Below are positions 45,543 to 57,212 of a stretch of 64,000 nt of DNA, piece after piece. A program made the translations under genes and the position numbers. Source of the stretch: Pyronema omphalodes (taxonomy: Eukaryota > Ascomycota > Pezizomycetes > Pezizales > Pyronemataceae); contig JAJJXM010000001.1 of NCBI GenBank assembly GCA_024516155.1, positions 1,116,001 to 1,180,000 on the forward strand. Direction: 5' to 3'. The notes under the pieces are model-generated. The model worked only from the letters and a program-made list of their open reading frames with translations. It did no database searches and was not told where the DNA came from. How positions within the stretch are numbered: the first letter of the stretch is position 1; each line of letters opens with the position of its first letter.

Positions 45543-47637
45543 AATGGCTGTGGTTTGTGGTTTGTTTCTTCTGCGTTGAGAAGTTTCCCAGACAAGGAGG
45601 GGATAAATACTATTACCAAAGGCTAGGTACATATAAGTTTCACCATTCTGTTACTCTGAAGCTCACCAGGTCTTGATAGCTGCAGTATACAGTATATAAA
45701 TCCTTAATTTATGCATAATTTTAAGGCGTGATGATGGCCCATAGACATGATCATGATGATCATGTTGCGTTATCGGATCTCACAAGTCATAAGGCTGTAA
45801 AAGGTTTCACTTGGTATTCTTAAATATTCTCCCCGGACGCGGAGTGGAGATATATCACGAACAGATGCTAGGTATAGTAATTAGTTTCACCATTTTACAT
45901 ATTATTTTTCGAACATCATAAAGTCTTCTTGGCTGCAATATACAAGTATATAAATCTTTAACTTATGCATAATTTCAAGGATTGATGATAGCCCATGGAC
46001 GTGATCGTGGTGATCATTTTGTGTTGTCGGATCTCACGAGTCACAAGTCATAAGTCTGTATTGATACCATAAAGTTTTCACTTGGTATTCACCTACATAT
46101 ATACATATCAATGCTGTGTTGCTGCAAACTGCTACAGAGACTAGTCCATAAACATCGTAAATACCGTAAACATTACTATTGGTATGTGTATATGTATATG
46201 TACGTATTTAAATTCAAAACCCCAGATTTTCAACAGGGTATGGGCATTGGGCGCCATATATTGAATACCTGATGGTCGCGGGTATATTAGGTACAAGGGT
46301 ACGAGGTACATATACATATACATATGTATATCTATCACCAACTACAGCCTGAAAAGCCTGTGCACTGTGTAGCCTGGGTAGCATGGAAAGTCTAGAAGTC
46401 TCGATGTCTGCATCCGTGCCTACCTACCGCAGAAAACCGTACTGAACCGAGAACCATAAAGAACCGATACAAGCTATATCTGTGTATGAGTATCGGATAC
46501 ACTAGATGAAAAGTATGTAGTTATTATTTTTATTATTTTATTATTTTATTATATCTTTATTATCTTATAAGGCTCTCCTCTCATTGGGGGACTTCCTGCA
46601 ATTCTGTAGCAACGTGAGGGAGAGCCTATATCACCACGAAAAAACATTCTAGAGAGAATGAATAGCGCGCTAGAATAGACAATGGAGTACCTACTGCTCT
46701 GTCTATTCAAATTTTCTATTGATATCGCATAGGTGAAGTTGGTGTTATTCTATCCAGCCCGGATAGGGTCACGTGAAGTTCTCCATTATATGTACCTCGA
46801 AACCAAAATTGCGTGATTTTCTTACCAACGAGGCTGTACAGTCGAGTTAGGCAGCAAAAAACAACAACAGAGAAAACAAAAGGCTACTTACTTGCATTAT
46901 ATTGCACCTGACCGTAAAACATTTTTCATGCTACATATGCCTACAAGACAGCAACCTTCGGCCTTCCGGACAAATTTGCACTGTCTGTCAGATCTTTCAT
47001 ATCTTCCAAATCTTTCTAATGCTGGAGTATGCTTACAAACAAAACACTACATCAAATCTTAAACCCCTCATCATTTGCACTGTCCGTCATATCTTCCAAA
47101 TTTTTGCATCGAAGAAACACATGTTTGTATGATCCATATAATCCACATGATCTTTAACTTCCACCTTTATATGTACACCAAATCGTGCACGAGATCGATC
47201 GTTCCGGAATTTTTTTTCCCACGCAAGTGCAGCTAGTTACACGGAATTTTGCAGTGATTGTCTGTGTTTAACCAACCGGGTGAGTGTCTCCGTAGAAACT
47301 GCACTCTTACACTCCAATCAAACAATTAGAAATGTTGCAAGGGATGGATATGAGGATAAACTGGGTCTCTATGAGATAATGAGGGTTTTAAGAATCATGA
47401 CTAGGATTTCCCTATGCTTCTTTTCTTAATGGTGAATGGATAATTGCATTATTGCATTAGGAACTTAGGATGCATAAGATGATCGAGGCCTGTGCTGAGC
47501 GCCGCTGGGCGTTGTTGGAAACTGTCGAAATTCAAACGACATGCAAATTGTGACTGCTAATTTTGATAGGTAAAAAGAAACTTGCGAAACATCCCACAAA
47601 ATGTGGAAAAAAAAATTAAAAAAGTGTCAAAAAAATA
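45543..47637. other. AT-rich intergenic with repeats
   Basis: Contains a diverged 200-bp tandem duplication (separate entry), TATA/CATA microsatellites at about 46100-46335, a TTATTTTATT tract at 46520-46560, and a 40-bp direct repeat (TTTGCACTGTCYGTC...TATCTTCCAAAT) at about 46974-47015 and 47073-47105. No gene recognised. Confidence 0.5.
45622..46091. repeat. tandem pair of diverged repeats of about 200-225 bp
   Basis: Copy 1 about 45622-45820, copy 2 about 45867-46091. Both run from GCTAGGTA through GTTTCACCATT, TATAAATC, TTATGCATAATTT, GATGATRGCCCAT, CGGATCTCAC and AAGTCATAAG to TTTCACTTGGTATTC. Many differences are C/T or A/G transitions plus small indels. Confidence 0.8.
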
Positions 47638-47711
47638 CTCCTCCGGGTGGGCTTGAACCACCAACCTCCTGATTAACAGTCAGACGCGCTAGCCAATTGC
47701 GCCACGGGGGA
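47638..47711 (-). tRNA. trnN(GTT): tRNA-Asn (GTT)
   Basis: 74 nt on the minus strand. D stem GCGC/GCGC, anticodon stem TCTGA/TCAGG with loop CT-GTT-AA, T arm GGTGG-TTCAAGC-CCACC (good B box), discriminator G. The acceptor TCCCCCG/CGGAGGA pairs except for one C4.A69 mismatch. A poly-T tract follows 3' on the minus strand. Confidence 0.85.
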
Positions 47712-48138
47712 TGATATTTGATCCTAGCATAAATATAATATATTGTGCCTACTTTTGAGCAGCTGCTCCACCACCAATTTAATACACTTTCACTCCGTGA
47801 CAGCTCCTCTTCATCAGGTTTTAGGTGAACCATCTGAGAGGCCGACCAAATTTCTAACGCATAGACTTGCCAAGCGCCACTCATACGCCCTTATCCCAGT
47901 AACCAGTGACAACCCATGAACATACCCGATCCTAGCGTTAGATACGCCACCCTTGGCATCGGCAAAACATTAACGTCATCCGCATCGCGGCTCGAGCTTT
48001 GGAAACTCCCCTCGGTATCTAGATACAGAACAGATTAACGCTCAAACTTCCTCAACAACAGCAGTTATTTTCTTTATCCCTCTGCTCGGTAGCTGTGTTT
48101 ATTTCTGTCGTTTCTTTCCAACTCCTAAGGAAAACGCC
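47712..48138. other. intergenic, CIA30-gene promoter
   Basis: No gene seen; the frame overlapping the tRNA (47627-47884) is its shadow. Confidence 0.6.
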
Positions 48139-48980
48139 ATGGCACCTCTTTTTCCACCCTGGAATCAGGACGACTGGGTACCTCAGGATGACAGTCTTCG
48201 CGGAGGAGTTTCTAACTCCAAAATGATCCCGAATAGTGAAGGAACTACTGCTACCTTTATGGGGAAACTGGATTCTAGGAAGCTCGGAGGTGCCGGTTTT
48301 GCTAGTGTCATGACGACGGGAGTTAGGAATTGGGATTGGACAATGTATGAGGGGCTAAAGATTCGTATTCAGAGTAAGTTTCTCTCTGAGTTTATGGGTT
48401 TGATTTGCAACTGTCTTCCACTTGGATTTATATTATCCTCCATTTCTGAAAATGTAGCATGACTAACATACCTACAGAAGCGGACCATAAGATCTATAGC
48501 ATCATCCTCAAAAACGATGTTCCCGATGATAAAACCGATTCCAGAGAAAGATCCACAATCTCGTACGAGTACCATTTCTCACACCATAACAAGCAACCAG
48601 CAATTGTCTTGGCGAGGTTTGAGGACTTTACACCTTTCTACCGTGGAAGACTTGCCCGTGATGCCCCGCCGCTTGACTTGAAACATGTCAAGAGATTAAG
48701 CATTATGTGTCGTAGCTTCTTTGGAAGGCTGGAGCAGGAGGGTGAGTTTAGAATCGAGTTCAAAGGCTTTGACACGTATCGTGCGAAGAAGGATAAAGGC
48801 AAGATGAATGCGGAGGGCATGGAGAGTGTGGAGGGGGAGGGCGAAGAGGCCCCCATAGATATGGGAGAGGAGAACAAGTCAAGTTCGGAGGAGGATTGGG
48901 AGATGGTAAGTAGTAGTGATTTAGCGAATGCAAATCCCGGCGAGGCAGATAAGACTGAACGACCATGTTCAGTGATGTGA
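48139..48980 (+). CDS. CIA30-domain protein with C-terminal CaaX-like motif
   Basis: Exons 48139-48373 and 48478-48980, 104-bp intron, 245 residues. CIA30 features: FPPWNQDDWVPQDDSLRGGVSNSKM at the N-terminus, FMGKLDSRKLGGAGFASV, WDWTMYEGLKIRIQ and a C-terminal IEFKGFD block, forming the galactose-binding-like sandwich. The original family member is a complex I assembly chaperone in mitochondria. Here there is no presequence: the fold starts within about 10 residues of Met1. The tail is acidic (EEDWEMVSSSD) and ends CSVM, a possible farnesylation motif. A cytosolic or membrane-anchored role, distinct from complex I assembly, is therefore possible. Confidence 0.88.
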
Positions 48981-49279
48981 AGGAGTAAAATCTTGGGACA
49001 GCGTTGGTTTAAAGACCGAACTCAGGGCCTTACAACTAGTGAGGATATAGGTATCGGTAAGCCCATAAACCAGATTTGGCTTCATGTTGAGATGGGAATA
49101 TGATTCTAAAAGCTGTAATCATGTTTCCTGGCTGTACTATTTTTAAAAACTACAATACCTCGGCGTTTATGTAAAATAATAAATCCAAAAGCTACATGTT
49201 TGACTAGAAATCCCTCATTATTTGGAATATCGCCATCTGAAACCACAATAATTATATTCCAATTAGGCTAATTCGACTC
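48981..49279. other. intergenic
   Basis: Short AT-rich gap between the CIA30 and AlkB genes, both on the plus strand. Nothing noted. Confidence 0.6.
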
Positions 49280-50771
49280 ATGCGCGACGCGTCTCCCACC
49301 TCGCATACTTTACGCGTACGCCCTCAGCTCTCCTTCAAAAAGCAAATGCCCACCTCCCCATTTCCACCAATCCCGACATCCAAGAAGCGCCGCCTATCAC
49401 CACCACCAGACGATACCGAAGAAACAACCGATACCAAGCTCGCATTATTACTCTCTCTCCACCCAGAAAGCTCTCTCGAAACCCTTCTCGAAGCTCTCCT
49501 TTCTAACAATGGCTCTGTTTCCGCCGCCTCAAATTCCCTCTCCGAACCATCAACCAAGAAGCCGAAACCACAACACAAAAGCCAACCTCAGAAACAATCC
49601 TTAATATCACCACTATCAACTCCTGCGCCACGAATACCACTTTCATCCTTCTCAACCTCCGGTCCCTCAACAGCCCGGCAACAATCTTCCCTCACACCCT
49701 TCCTCTCCTCTCCAACCTCAACCACATCCAACCGCCCCCCCGCAAAAGGCCAAACCCACCATTTTTTCACCCCGCTCTCAATCCCCTCTTCCATCCCCGT
49801 CGAACTCCAAACCTCCTTCCTCCCTGCATCTTTAGCCTCCTCCCTTCTCTCAGAGCTCCTCCAGGAATCCTTAACCTTCCCTCCCCCCACTCCCTTCCGT
49901 CTTTTCGACCGCACCGTCGTTTCCCCACATACCTGCGGTTTCTTCCTCCGTGATCTCACCACCGAAACCAAAAGCGATGCAAAGGCCTATTTATCCTATC
50001 AAGCCATACCGCTTGCTCCCAGACCCTACACACCGTCTATGTTACAAGCTACAAAGCTAGTAGAAGCCGCTGTTAACGCTGCCATCACCCGACGATTTCC
50101 GGGTAGGAAGCCTTGGGGTCTTGCAAAGGAACCTTGGAGGACTAATGCAGCGTTGGTGAATCGGTATCAAGGACCCAAAGAGGCGGTAGGATGGCATACG
50201 GATGAAGTTACTTATCTTGGTCCTATGACTGTGATAGCGGGGTTGTCGTTAGGGGCGGAACGGGAGTTTAGGATACGGAGGATGATGGGGCAAGGTGATG
50301 GGAAGGGTTCAGAGGGAAGGGCAGAAGAAAAGGAAGGACAGTATTCTATACATCTTCCGCATAATAGTTTGGTTATTATGCATGCGGGAATGCAGGAGGG
50401 CTGGAAACATTGTGTGCATCCTACTACGAAGGTCGATATGCATCCAACGGCGGGTGAGACTAGGATAAATATTACGTATAGATGTTATAGGGAGAGTTTG
50501 AGACCGGAGGTTACGCCGAAATGTGGGTGCTTGCTTGAAGGTGAGTGAGTGGATATGTGTTGACGAGAGAATAGGTAAATGTAAACTGCCAATGTCGTTA
50601 CGAGCGGTATTCGATCCGGAACCAGACCCACACGTGCCGAGAAGGTACTTTTGGAATTGTAACTCGACATATCTAGCAGACGGGAATGGTACAGGGTGTG
50701 GCTTCTTTAGGTGGGCAGAGTTCACGGAGCATGGAGAGCCAATATGGGGTGACTTGAAGAATGACTCGTAA
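49280..50771 (+). CDS. CUE-AlkB-GRF protein: 2-oxoglutarate/Fe(II) nucleic-acid dioxygenase
   Basis: Exons 49280-50522 and 50575-50771, 479 residues; a second ATG at 49346 would give 457. A KKRR basic tract is followed by a CUE-like ubiquitin-binding segment (LALLLSLHPESSLETLLEALL, about residues 52-85), a Ser/Pro-rich linker, then the AlkB domain. That domain has NAALVNRYQGPKEAVGWHTD with the HxD iron ligands (His306, Asp308), a distal His within HCVHPT, and RINITYR at its C-terminal edge. The 52-bp intron joins TPK to CKCKLPMSLRAVF, forming a GRF zinc finger (CxC...FWNC...CGFFRW). The obvious GTGAGT donor at 50541 would leave a 34-nt intron and disturb the CxC, so I rejected it. Likely repairs alkylated DNA in the nucleus (ALKBH2/3-like). 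Confidence 0.9.
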
Positions 50772-51040
50772 GAGTGGTTTGTAGAAGATATTAGATACCC
50801 AGTCAATTATTATTATGTGCTATGTTAGGTGGGTAGTTTCTACTCGATCTGAATTTTGATAACACACCGTGAACCCTTCCAAACCTCTTGACCTCTCAAG
50901 GCCCGCATCTGAAATCAAACAACTCCATCGCTACATGACTAAATACCGATATAATCCCAAAGCCTAAATCTCTTGAATGTAACTCTCCCCCAATATACCA
51001 AATATTATGTACTGAAATGTCCGTCTACACAGGCTTCGCT
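50772..51040. other. convergent intergenic gap
   Basis: 3' ends of the AlkB and OSH genes face each other; nothing else noted. Confidence 0.6.
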
Positions 51041-54000
51041 CTAAAAGATATCATCAACCCTCTCCCACGATCCTCCTTTAGAAACGCTCTCCCTCATCTG
51101 CCAGTACTCATCCGTAAACGCCCAGAACTCCTCTCCAGTAATCTCACAAGTGGCCTTCTTGAACCATCTTGGCTCATGGTGTGAGCCCTCCTCCTCTCTA
51201 ACCCTTCTCTTCGCCCTCTGCTTCTCCTCCAGCCGGTTCTTCTCAGTAGCTGCAAAGTCGTATTCACCATCCTCCATAGCCCTCTGATCTGGTCGGAGAC
51301 GGGTGTCGGTGGGGCAGAGGTAAGGCTTCAACTTCTCAGGGAGTGCGTTAAGAGTGATCGCAAATGGCGTAAGGTTGAAAGGAGCCGGGGGACGGGGATT
51401 ATTCTCCCAGATGAGGAAGGCCTGCGTAGGGTTTGAACCCTGCTTAGAGTTTGCCGGGGGAGCCGTAACTTCCGCATCATAACCAGGAGACAAGCGAGCA
51501 TACATCTTGTCGTTCCACTTTCCTCCAACACTCCACATCTGAGTGCCTTCAGGGTCCATAACACGTCCCTTAACCTCATATGCGTTCGCGATACGCCATC
51601 CCCGTTGCTTGAAGTCAAGATAACAGGTTACGCCAGTAGTCCAGTTCTTAATTTCCATAATACCATAGTTATCAACGGTAGGAGAACCGGTGATAATACC
51701 AATGACGGATGTTGTGACCTTCTTCCAGGTGTAAAGCTCTTCACCTCCGGTAACTGGACGGAGACGAAGGAACCAGGTTCCAAGAGGATTGATGTCGAAA
51801 CTCTTTCCATAGAATTTACTCTTCACAGCAGATTCTCCCCAGTAGTCCCATTTCTCAGCCTCTGCGTGCGCAGCACCAATAGGTGGGTGGTGAGAGACTT
51901 GCTCAATGAAGAAGCGGTAGTTCTTGTCGGGGCGGACGTATTCGAAGGTTTCTCCAAGAAGTGGGTTAAACGGTTTTGCAACACGGCCGGTAGTAGAGGA
52001 GTATTCAGAGGCGGCGAAGGCAGCAACGTAAACCATCCGCTCGGCAGGGTCGGCCCGATCGGCGGCGATATCAAGGAGATCGATATATTCCATGTCTTCC
52101 GCAACACGCTGTAAAAGGGAGGTGGGTTCGTTGAAAGATACCGGAAGCGTCATCTTGGTCATATCTTTGCCAATCATCGATTTGAGAATTCCCTAAAAAA
52201 AAGTTAATCATGAACAAATATCAAAATATATACGGATATGCTTACCCAAAGCGACACCTTTGGTCTGTCGTCGCTGTCCAGCGCCAACTTCTGGCGAGGA
52301 GCATCATCATATCCAGTATAACTGGTCTTTACCGCTACAATTTTCTTTTCTCTTAACGACATCCCGACTTGAAGTTGTTTGGATTCATCGTCAGCGTCCA
52401 CTGTTTCCTCAGGTAAAGGGGGACTCTTTAGCGCAGGAGTTGGCATCTCGGTTGCAACTTCCACATCGCCTGCGTCGATAGCGTCAAAGAACTCAGCGCT
52501 TTCGTCGCTGTCGCCGCTTAGCTCGTCCTCTAGGTCTGCGTTTATTCTAGCTGTTCCTTCAGGGTTAAGCTCAACCTCCTTAAGCTTGGCCTCAAGGTTC
52601 TGGACTCCCCCTTCGATAGCTTCATCATTATGATCGACGCCCCCTGGTCTACTGGCCGTTCCGCTCTTCTGTAATGCTCGTTTAAGCGCGCGTTTGGTCT
52701 TCTTCCGCCGCTCACGTTCGCCCAAAACCTGGCCTTCAAGAGCTTCCTGCTCTGTAGCGAGCTTCATCATATTTTCTTCCCATAATCGTCGTAGAGTGGC
52801 TTCCTTCTCCATTCTATACCGCCAGTATGAATCGCGTTCTTTACTCATGCTTAGGAGGTCGTTGATGAGCTGTTTCAAGCTTCCAACGGCTGATTCATAG
52901 CTCTGCATTGCATCGACAACAGAAGCATCTCCCAATTTAAGATCAGGATTACTTGCGTGCTCGAACTGTAAAGCCAGTGCAACCTGAGATAAAAGGTCAA
53001 GTTGCAATCTGGCGGAATTAGCAACAAGAGCGAGGGCATCCGCAGTTGGTGGCGCATCCGGTCCATGGGAGGATGCATCATCTTCAATATCATCGCCTTC
53101 ATCGTCACCAAGGTCGCCTTCGTGGTGTACGGAATACGACTTTGGTGGGTAAGAACCGACATCGGAGCTATCGCCACCGTTGAATTGGCCATGGGGTACA
53201 AGGATACTAGTCCTCTTACCGCGAGAGCTGGAATGTTCAGACGGTGTCATACTGGCACGCTTAGGACGAAGAGCTGAGTGCTCAGATGCGATGCTTCCCC
53301 GTTTGGCGCGACTGAAGCTGGGAGTTGCTGAGGCTGAGCTACCGGGCGGTTTTAGGTCGTTGACGACGTCGCTCTCAGCAGCAGTTTCCTCATTTTGCGC
53401 CTGTTCTCTGTACCTATCCATAGCTTCCAACTCCTCCTTCTTCCGTTTATCCTCCGCTCGAGCTTCATCTTTAGCATGTTGAATAGCATTATTGAGGGTC
53501 CAGAACCAGCGCTTGGCTTCGACGGTGTGGTTAGCCTTAAGATGGTATTTTACACTGCCTTTGCCGTGAATTTCGAAGCGCTCTTTATCTCCTGGATCTA
53601 TCTGGAGTTTTGCGATCCTCATATTGATAGCACCCCGACAGGCTGATCCGGTGTCCTCTATAAGATTGTTAGCATGTTGAATATTTACGGGAATGTTACA
53701 AACATACCTTGGTTTTTATAATAACTCAATACACCATCCTCTAAAACGAACCAACGCAACTTGTAACCGCCTGTATAATTCGTCCACTTTTTAAGGTATC
53801 CCTTCATTTCTCTGGTTTCTTTATTACTCAAGGTGCCTTCTCCAGACCCTCCGCCGCCATGATGTCCCGGTGGAGCATGTTCTGCCGCAGACCCAAGAAC
53901 AGCCCTCTCCTCAATTCCTCTTGCTGCCGCAACTGCCGCGGGGCTCTTCTTAAGTACCCCACGGGTCTTCTCATCTTTCGTGACTTCTTGCGGCAGTCTT

Positions 54001-54920
54001 CCCCTGACATCTCTGCGGAAGGGATCGGCACCGTGCATAAGCAACAGCTGAATCAGCTGGGTATCCTTTTCCTTTGCTGCCTCATGCAACAACGTTGAAC
54101 CTGGGCATTCCGGAGGCTCAATGTTGTTAAGGTCTAGTAATCCCTTCACACGGCTATTTTCCAAGAGCTGCTTGAGTTGGTCATATTCCTTAGACTTCAC
54201 CAAGTTGTGGATCATGTCAATTCTATCTTCCAAGAACAAGCTTCTAGCAAGCTGAAGCATTTGGAAAATCTGAGGTGTTCGCGCCATCTCTAGAGGTGTG
54301 CGGTTGTTGTAGTTGTGCACGGCATCGTTGATCATGGGTTGCTTTAGCAGCAACGAAACTACCTCAGATCTACCTAGCTGTGCAGCGATGTGTAGCGGGG
54401 TGTTACCGGAAGCTAGGTCTCGACCGTTGATGTCTAGATGTGGCTTCTCTTTTGAATTGCAGTTTGACGTAGTACTTGATAGAATGAATTCGATGACTGG
54501 AAGCTCTGCACATTGAACGGCGAGGTGGAGGATCGTTGCTTTGCCGCCAGCTCCGGAGAGCGAGCTCATAGACTCCTGACGAGACTCATCTGTCGTGCTT
54601 TCTCTTAGTACTTTTGAGATAGCTGCTGTGTCGCCGTTTCGTAGAGCTTCGTAGAGTCGGAATGTCCGCACGGTTTCTTCAACACTCTTGGCTCCGCCAA
54701 CCAAGACACCCGAGTTGGCCAAGGAACCGGTGCTCTCGTTACCGTCATTCATGTCGCCGCGCGTACGTTGTGAACCAGAGGACTGAGTGTTTCGGCTAAT
54801 CGTGGGAGAAAGCTGTTGCTGTGATGAGTTTGTGGTGCTGACAGAGGCGGAGGTTGAGCGGGAGTGGGTGCGTGCTGCAGCTTTGCTTGACGAGCCACCA
54901 GATAGCAGCGAACTGACCAT
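51041..54920 (-). CDS. oxysterol-binding protein homologue (ANK-PH-FFAT-ORD, OSH1/OSH2 type)
   Basis: Exons 54920-53708, 53657-52246 and 52192-51041 give 1258 residues; introns are 50 and 53 bp. After a Ser-rich leader come ankyrin repeats (about 95-300; [58 protein letters not shown]). A PH domain follows (about 385-480; [20 protein letters not shown]; the first intron falls inside it), then a coiled region. An FFAT motif EFFDAID (about 792-798) sits behind an acidic tract and should bind VAP/Scs2 at the ER. The C-terminal ORD has the signature EQVSHHPP and [12 protein letters not shown]. It moves sterol and PI4P lipids at ER-Golgi/plasma membrane or nucleus-vacuole contacts. Intact and of usual length. 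Confidence 0.95.
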
Positions 54921-56254
54921 CGCTGATTTGGAACGGTAATGTCTGCTTTTCGACGGCTTGTTAGAGCCTCTAACGGCGGGGTATCACAGTTAGCTTCATG
55001 TCTTGGTGGGGTACATTCGCATGTGAGAGACACGAAGAAGCAAAAGGGAGAAAGAAAGAAGTATTTTCTTACGCGGAAGACGATACGTCGCTCATTTCTG
55101 CAGCTGCCGAAGAAGGCGATTCTGTTCGAGAAACTGACGATGGAATGTATCACAGACGGTGTCGCATGCACAAAAATACTGTACGTGTGGATTGCACTTG
55201 TCAAGAAGCTTGACGAGAGGACCAGATAATTAAACAGCAGCGTTGATCTTTAGGCGCCTAGTGAGCGAAATGTGAATTGAAAAACAGGAATGGGAACAGG
55301 GAGCGTCTGGGTCGTGTGTAGACGGACGGCAAATAGAAAAAAAAAGCAGTACACGCGGCACAGGGCAAGTCAGGGCAAGTCAGGGCGAGTCAGGGCGACG
55401 GGTGTTACAACGATGACGATGACGATGAGTGAAAAGTGAACAGTGAACAGTGAGCAGTAAGCAGTAAGCAAAGATACAGATCGTTTATCTACTTGAACGT
55501 CCAGGAGCTCTGCAGTGTTCGAAAGGGGGCCGCAGCAGCTTGGAATAGCTGGAGCAGTTAGTAACGGACTTTAATGCGAGTCGGTTTTTTTGTCTGCTTG
55601 CGTTGCTCATGGAAGCTGCCGGAGCAACGTTGCTGAATCTAGAGCACACTATCGCCCTTCCAAGAGAGGCGCAGATACGCCTTGTAAATGCCAATTTAAC
55701 GAGGGTCAGGAGAATCTGATCGTCGACTCCTTGCAGGCCAGTCACTCAAAATACTAATCACATTCTAGCCAGCAAGCTCTATCTATCGCGTGTCCTACAT
55801 AGCTGAGCTTACACCGCTACGGAGGAAACAAATGAAACCCCAATTGTGATGATACCCCGAAGGAAATCGAGTTTACGCACTGGAATATCATCGATGGTCA
55901 CATGTTAAATGGGATATGCACACAGTGTCACTACAACCACCCTAGAAAGTGCATCACTGTTCGAATGCCGTAGTACAGGACAACAAGCCTCAATGGCCAT
56001 TTTGGGGCCGGAATTATGTGCGTGGTATCGCTCTTCATGGACAATGATTATAACCCGAAACAAACTCCTTATATAGTGAGTACGCTCAGTCATAGAATTG
56101 CTGAAAGAAACGCACAAAACAAAAAAACGTGCCCGAAACCCAGAGATCCATTGTTCATACAGAAAAAGATTTGAGGAAATAAAAAGATCGGTATTTTGAT
56201 TTCCCCCCGTACGCCGTGGCCATTTAACTTTTTTCAAGACCCGTCCCCGGGAAC
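54921..56254. other. intergenic, OSH leader/promoter with tandem repeats
   Basis: Open frames at 54939-55229 (plus) and 55204-54749 (minus) have no motif and overlap the OSH start. Contains the repeat array at 55361-55470. No further gene seen. Confidence 0.55.
55361..55470. repeat. compound tandem repeat: four 10-bp units, then GATGAC and CAGTGAA repeats
   Basis: Exact 10-bp units CAGGGCAAGT (x2), CAGGGCGAGT and CAGGGCGACG at 55361-55400, then (GATGAC)n at about 55411-55430, then 7-bp CAGTGAA/CAGTAAG units to about 55470. Lies about 450 bp upstream of the OSH start codon. Confidence 0.85.
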
Positions 56255-57212
56255 TTAAGCAGCGGTGATGGTGCGCTGCTGGGTCAACTGGCGAGCGCGC
56301 ATTCTGCTGGTAAGGCGGACCTTCTTGTCGTCATCGGCCTTCTGGACGGCCTCGTCGGCCTCAGAGACGATAACCTCGATGTGGCAGGGGTTGGACATGT
56401 AAGGGTTGATCTACGAGGTACTGAATTAGCTTCCCATCGTTTTTGAATAGATCAACTGTTTGTAGAAGATGAACGTACACGTCCGTGAGCACGGTAGGTC
56501 CTGCGGCGCTGCTTGGGAGCCTGGTTGACCTGGATGTGGGAGACGATGAGGTTGGAGGTGTCAAGACCCTTGACATCAGCGTTGGCCTCAGCGTTGCGGA
56601 GGAGTCCGAGAAGGAACTCGGCGGACTTGACGGGCCAGCGGGCGCGGGTGACACCGAACTGCTTTCCTGTGATCACCATAATATCAGCATAAAAGCCCCA
56701 TCAACCTTTGAAGGTATCCCCAATTCTCCTCTCTGTTCGACCCTCGCTTCCATCTCGAATGCCAAAAAATCCATCGAAGTCGTAAAACGTACCCTGAGCG
56801 GTTCTTCCGATGGAACCGTTGTAGCGGCGCATGGGGACAGCCTCCTTGTGCTCCTTGACGTTCTCGAGGAACGCAATGGCGCGGGAGAGCTTCATGCGGT
56901 TGACAGCCTGGGCAGCCTCACGGGTGTTCTTGAAAGAGACACGGAGGAAGGATCCGCGAGACATGGCGGACTTGGCCTCATTCTTGGGAGTGGCAGCGTA
57001 GCGGACCTATTCCACATTGAAATCCATAATCAGCCCCAAATTCCCTGTAACTCCAAATTCCATGTCGCGTGTATCCTCCTCTCCTCCACGGCCTCCAATT
57101 TCGTCATTCCGGTTCTGTAGCCGCACGGAGAACGTCGATCGGAATTTTCGAATTTTCGGAGCCGTGGATTCGATCGCGATGCCGTAACGTAGGTAGGGGT
57201 AAAACTGACCAT
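56255..57212 (-). CDS. rpl17: 60S ribosomal protein uL22 (L17)
   Basis: Exons 57212-57210 (ATG only), 57006-56793, 56666-56479 and 56410-56255, giving 186 residues; introns 203, 126 and 68 bp. The spliced protein reads [21 protein letters not shown], then [17 protein letters not shown] and [20 protein letters not shown] across exon 2. Exon 3 has [39 protein letters not shown] and [10 protein letters not shown]. The last exon has [17 protein letters not shown] and ends [12 protein letters not shown], matching eukaryotic L17 along its whole length. It lines the peptide exit tunnel of the 60S subunit. An intron directly after the ATG is common in fungal ribosomal-protein genes. Divergent from NOP1. 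Confidence 0.96.

Noticed and set aside
46902..47132. Frame with CLQDSNLRPSGQ, which recalls tRNA shadows
   Set aside because: Neither strand folds into a cloverleaf here; no B box.
47627..47884. Minus-strand frame with LARLTVNQEVGGSSPP
   Set aside because: Well-known shadow translation of tRNA-Asn, not a protein.
50541..50574. GTGAGT donor with a 34-nt intron in the AlkB gene
   Set aside because: Too short for the fungal spliceosome and it breaks the GRF CxC. The 52-nt intron from 50523 fits better.
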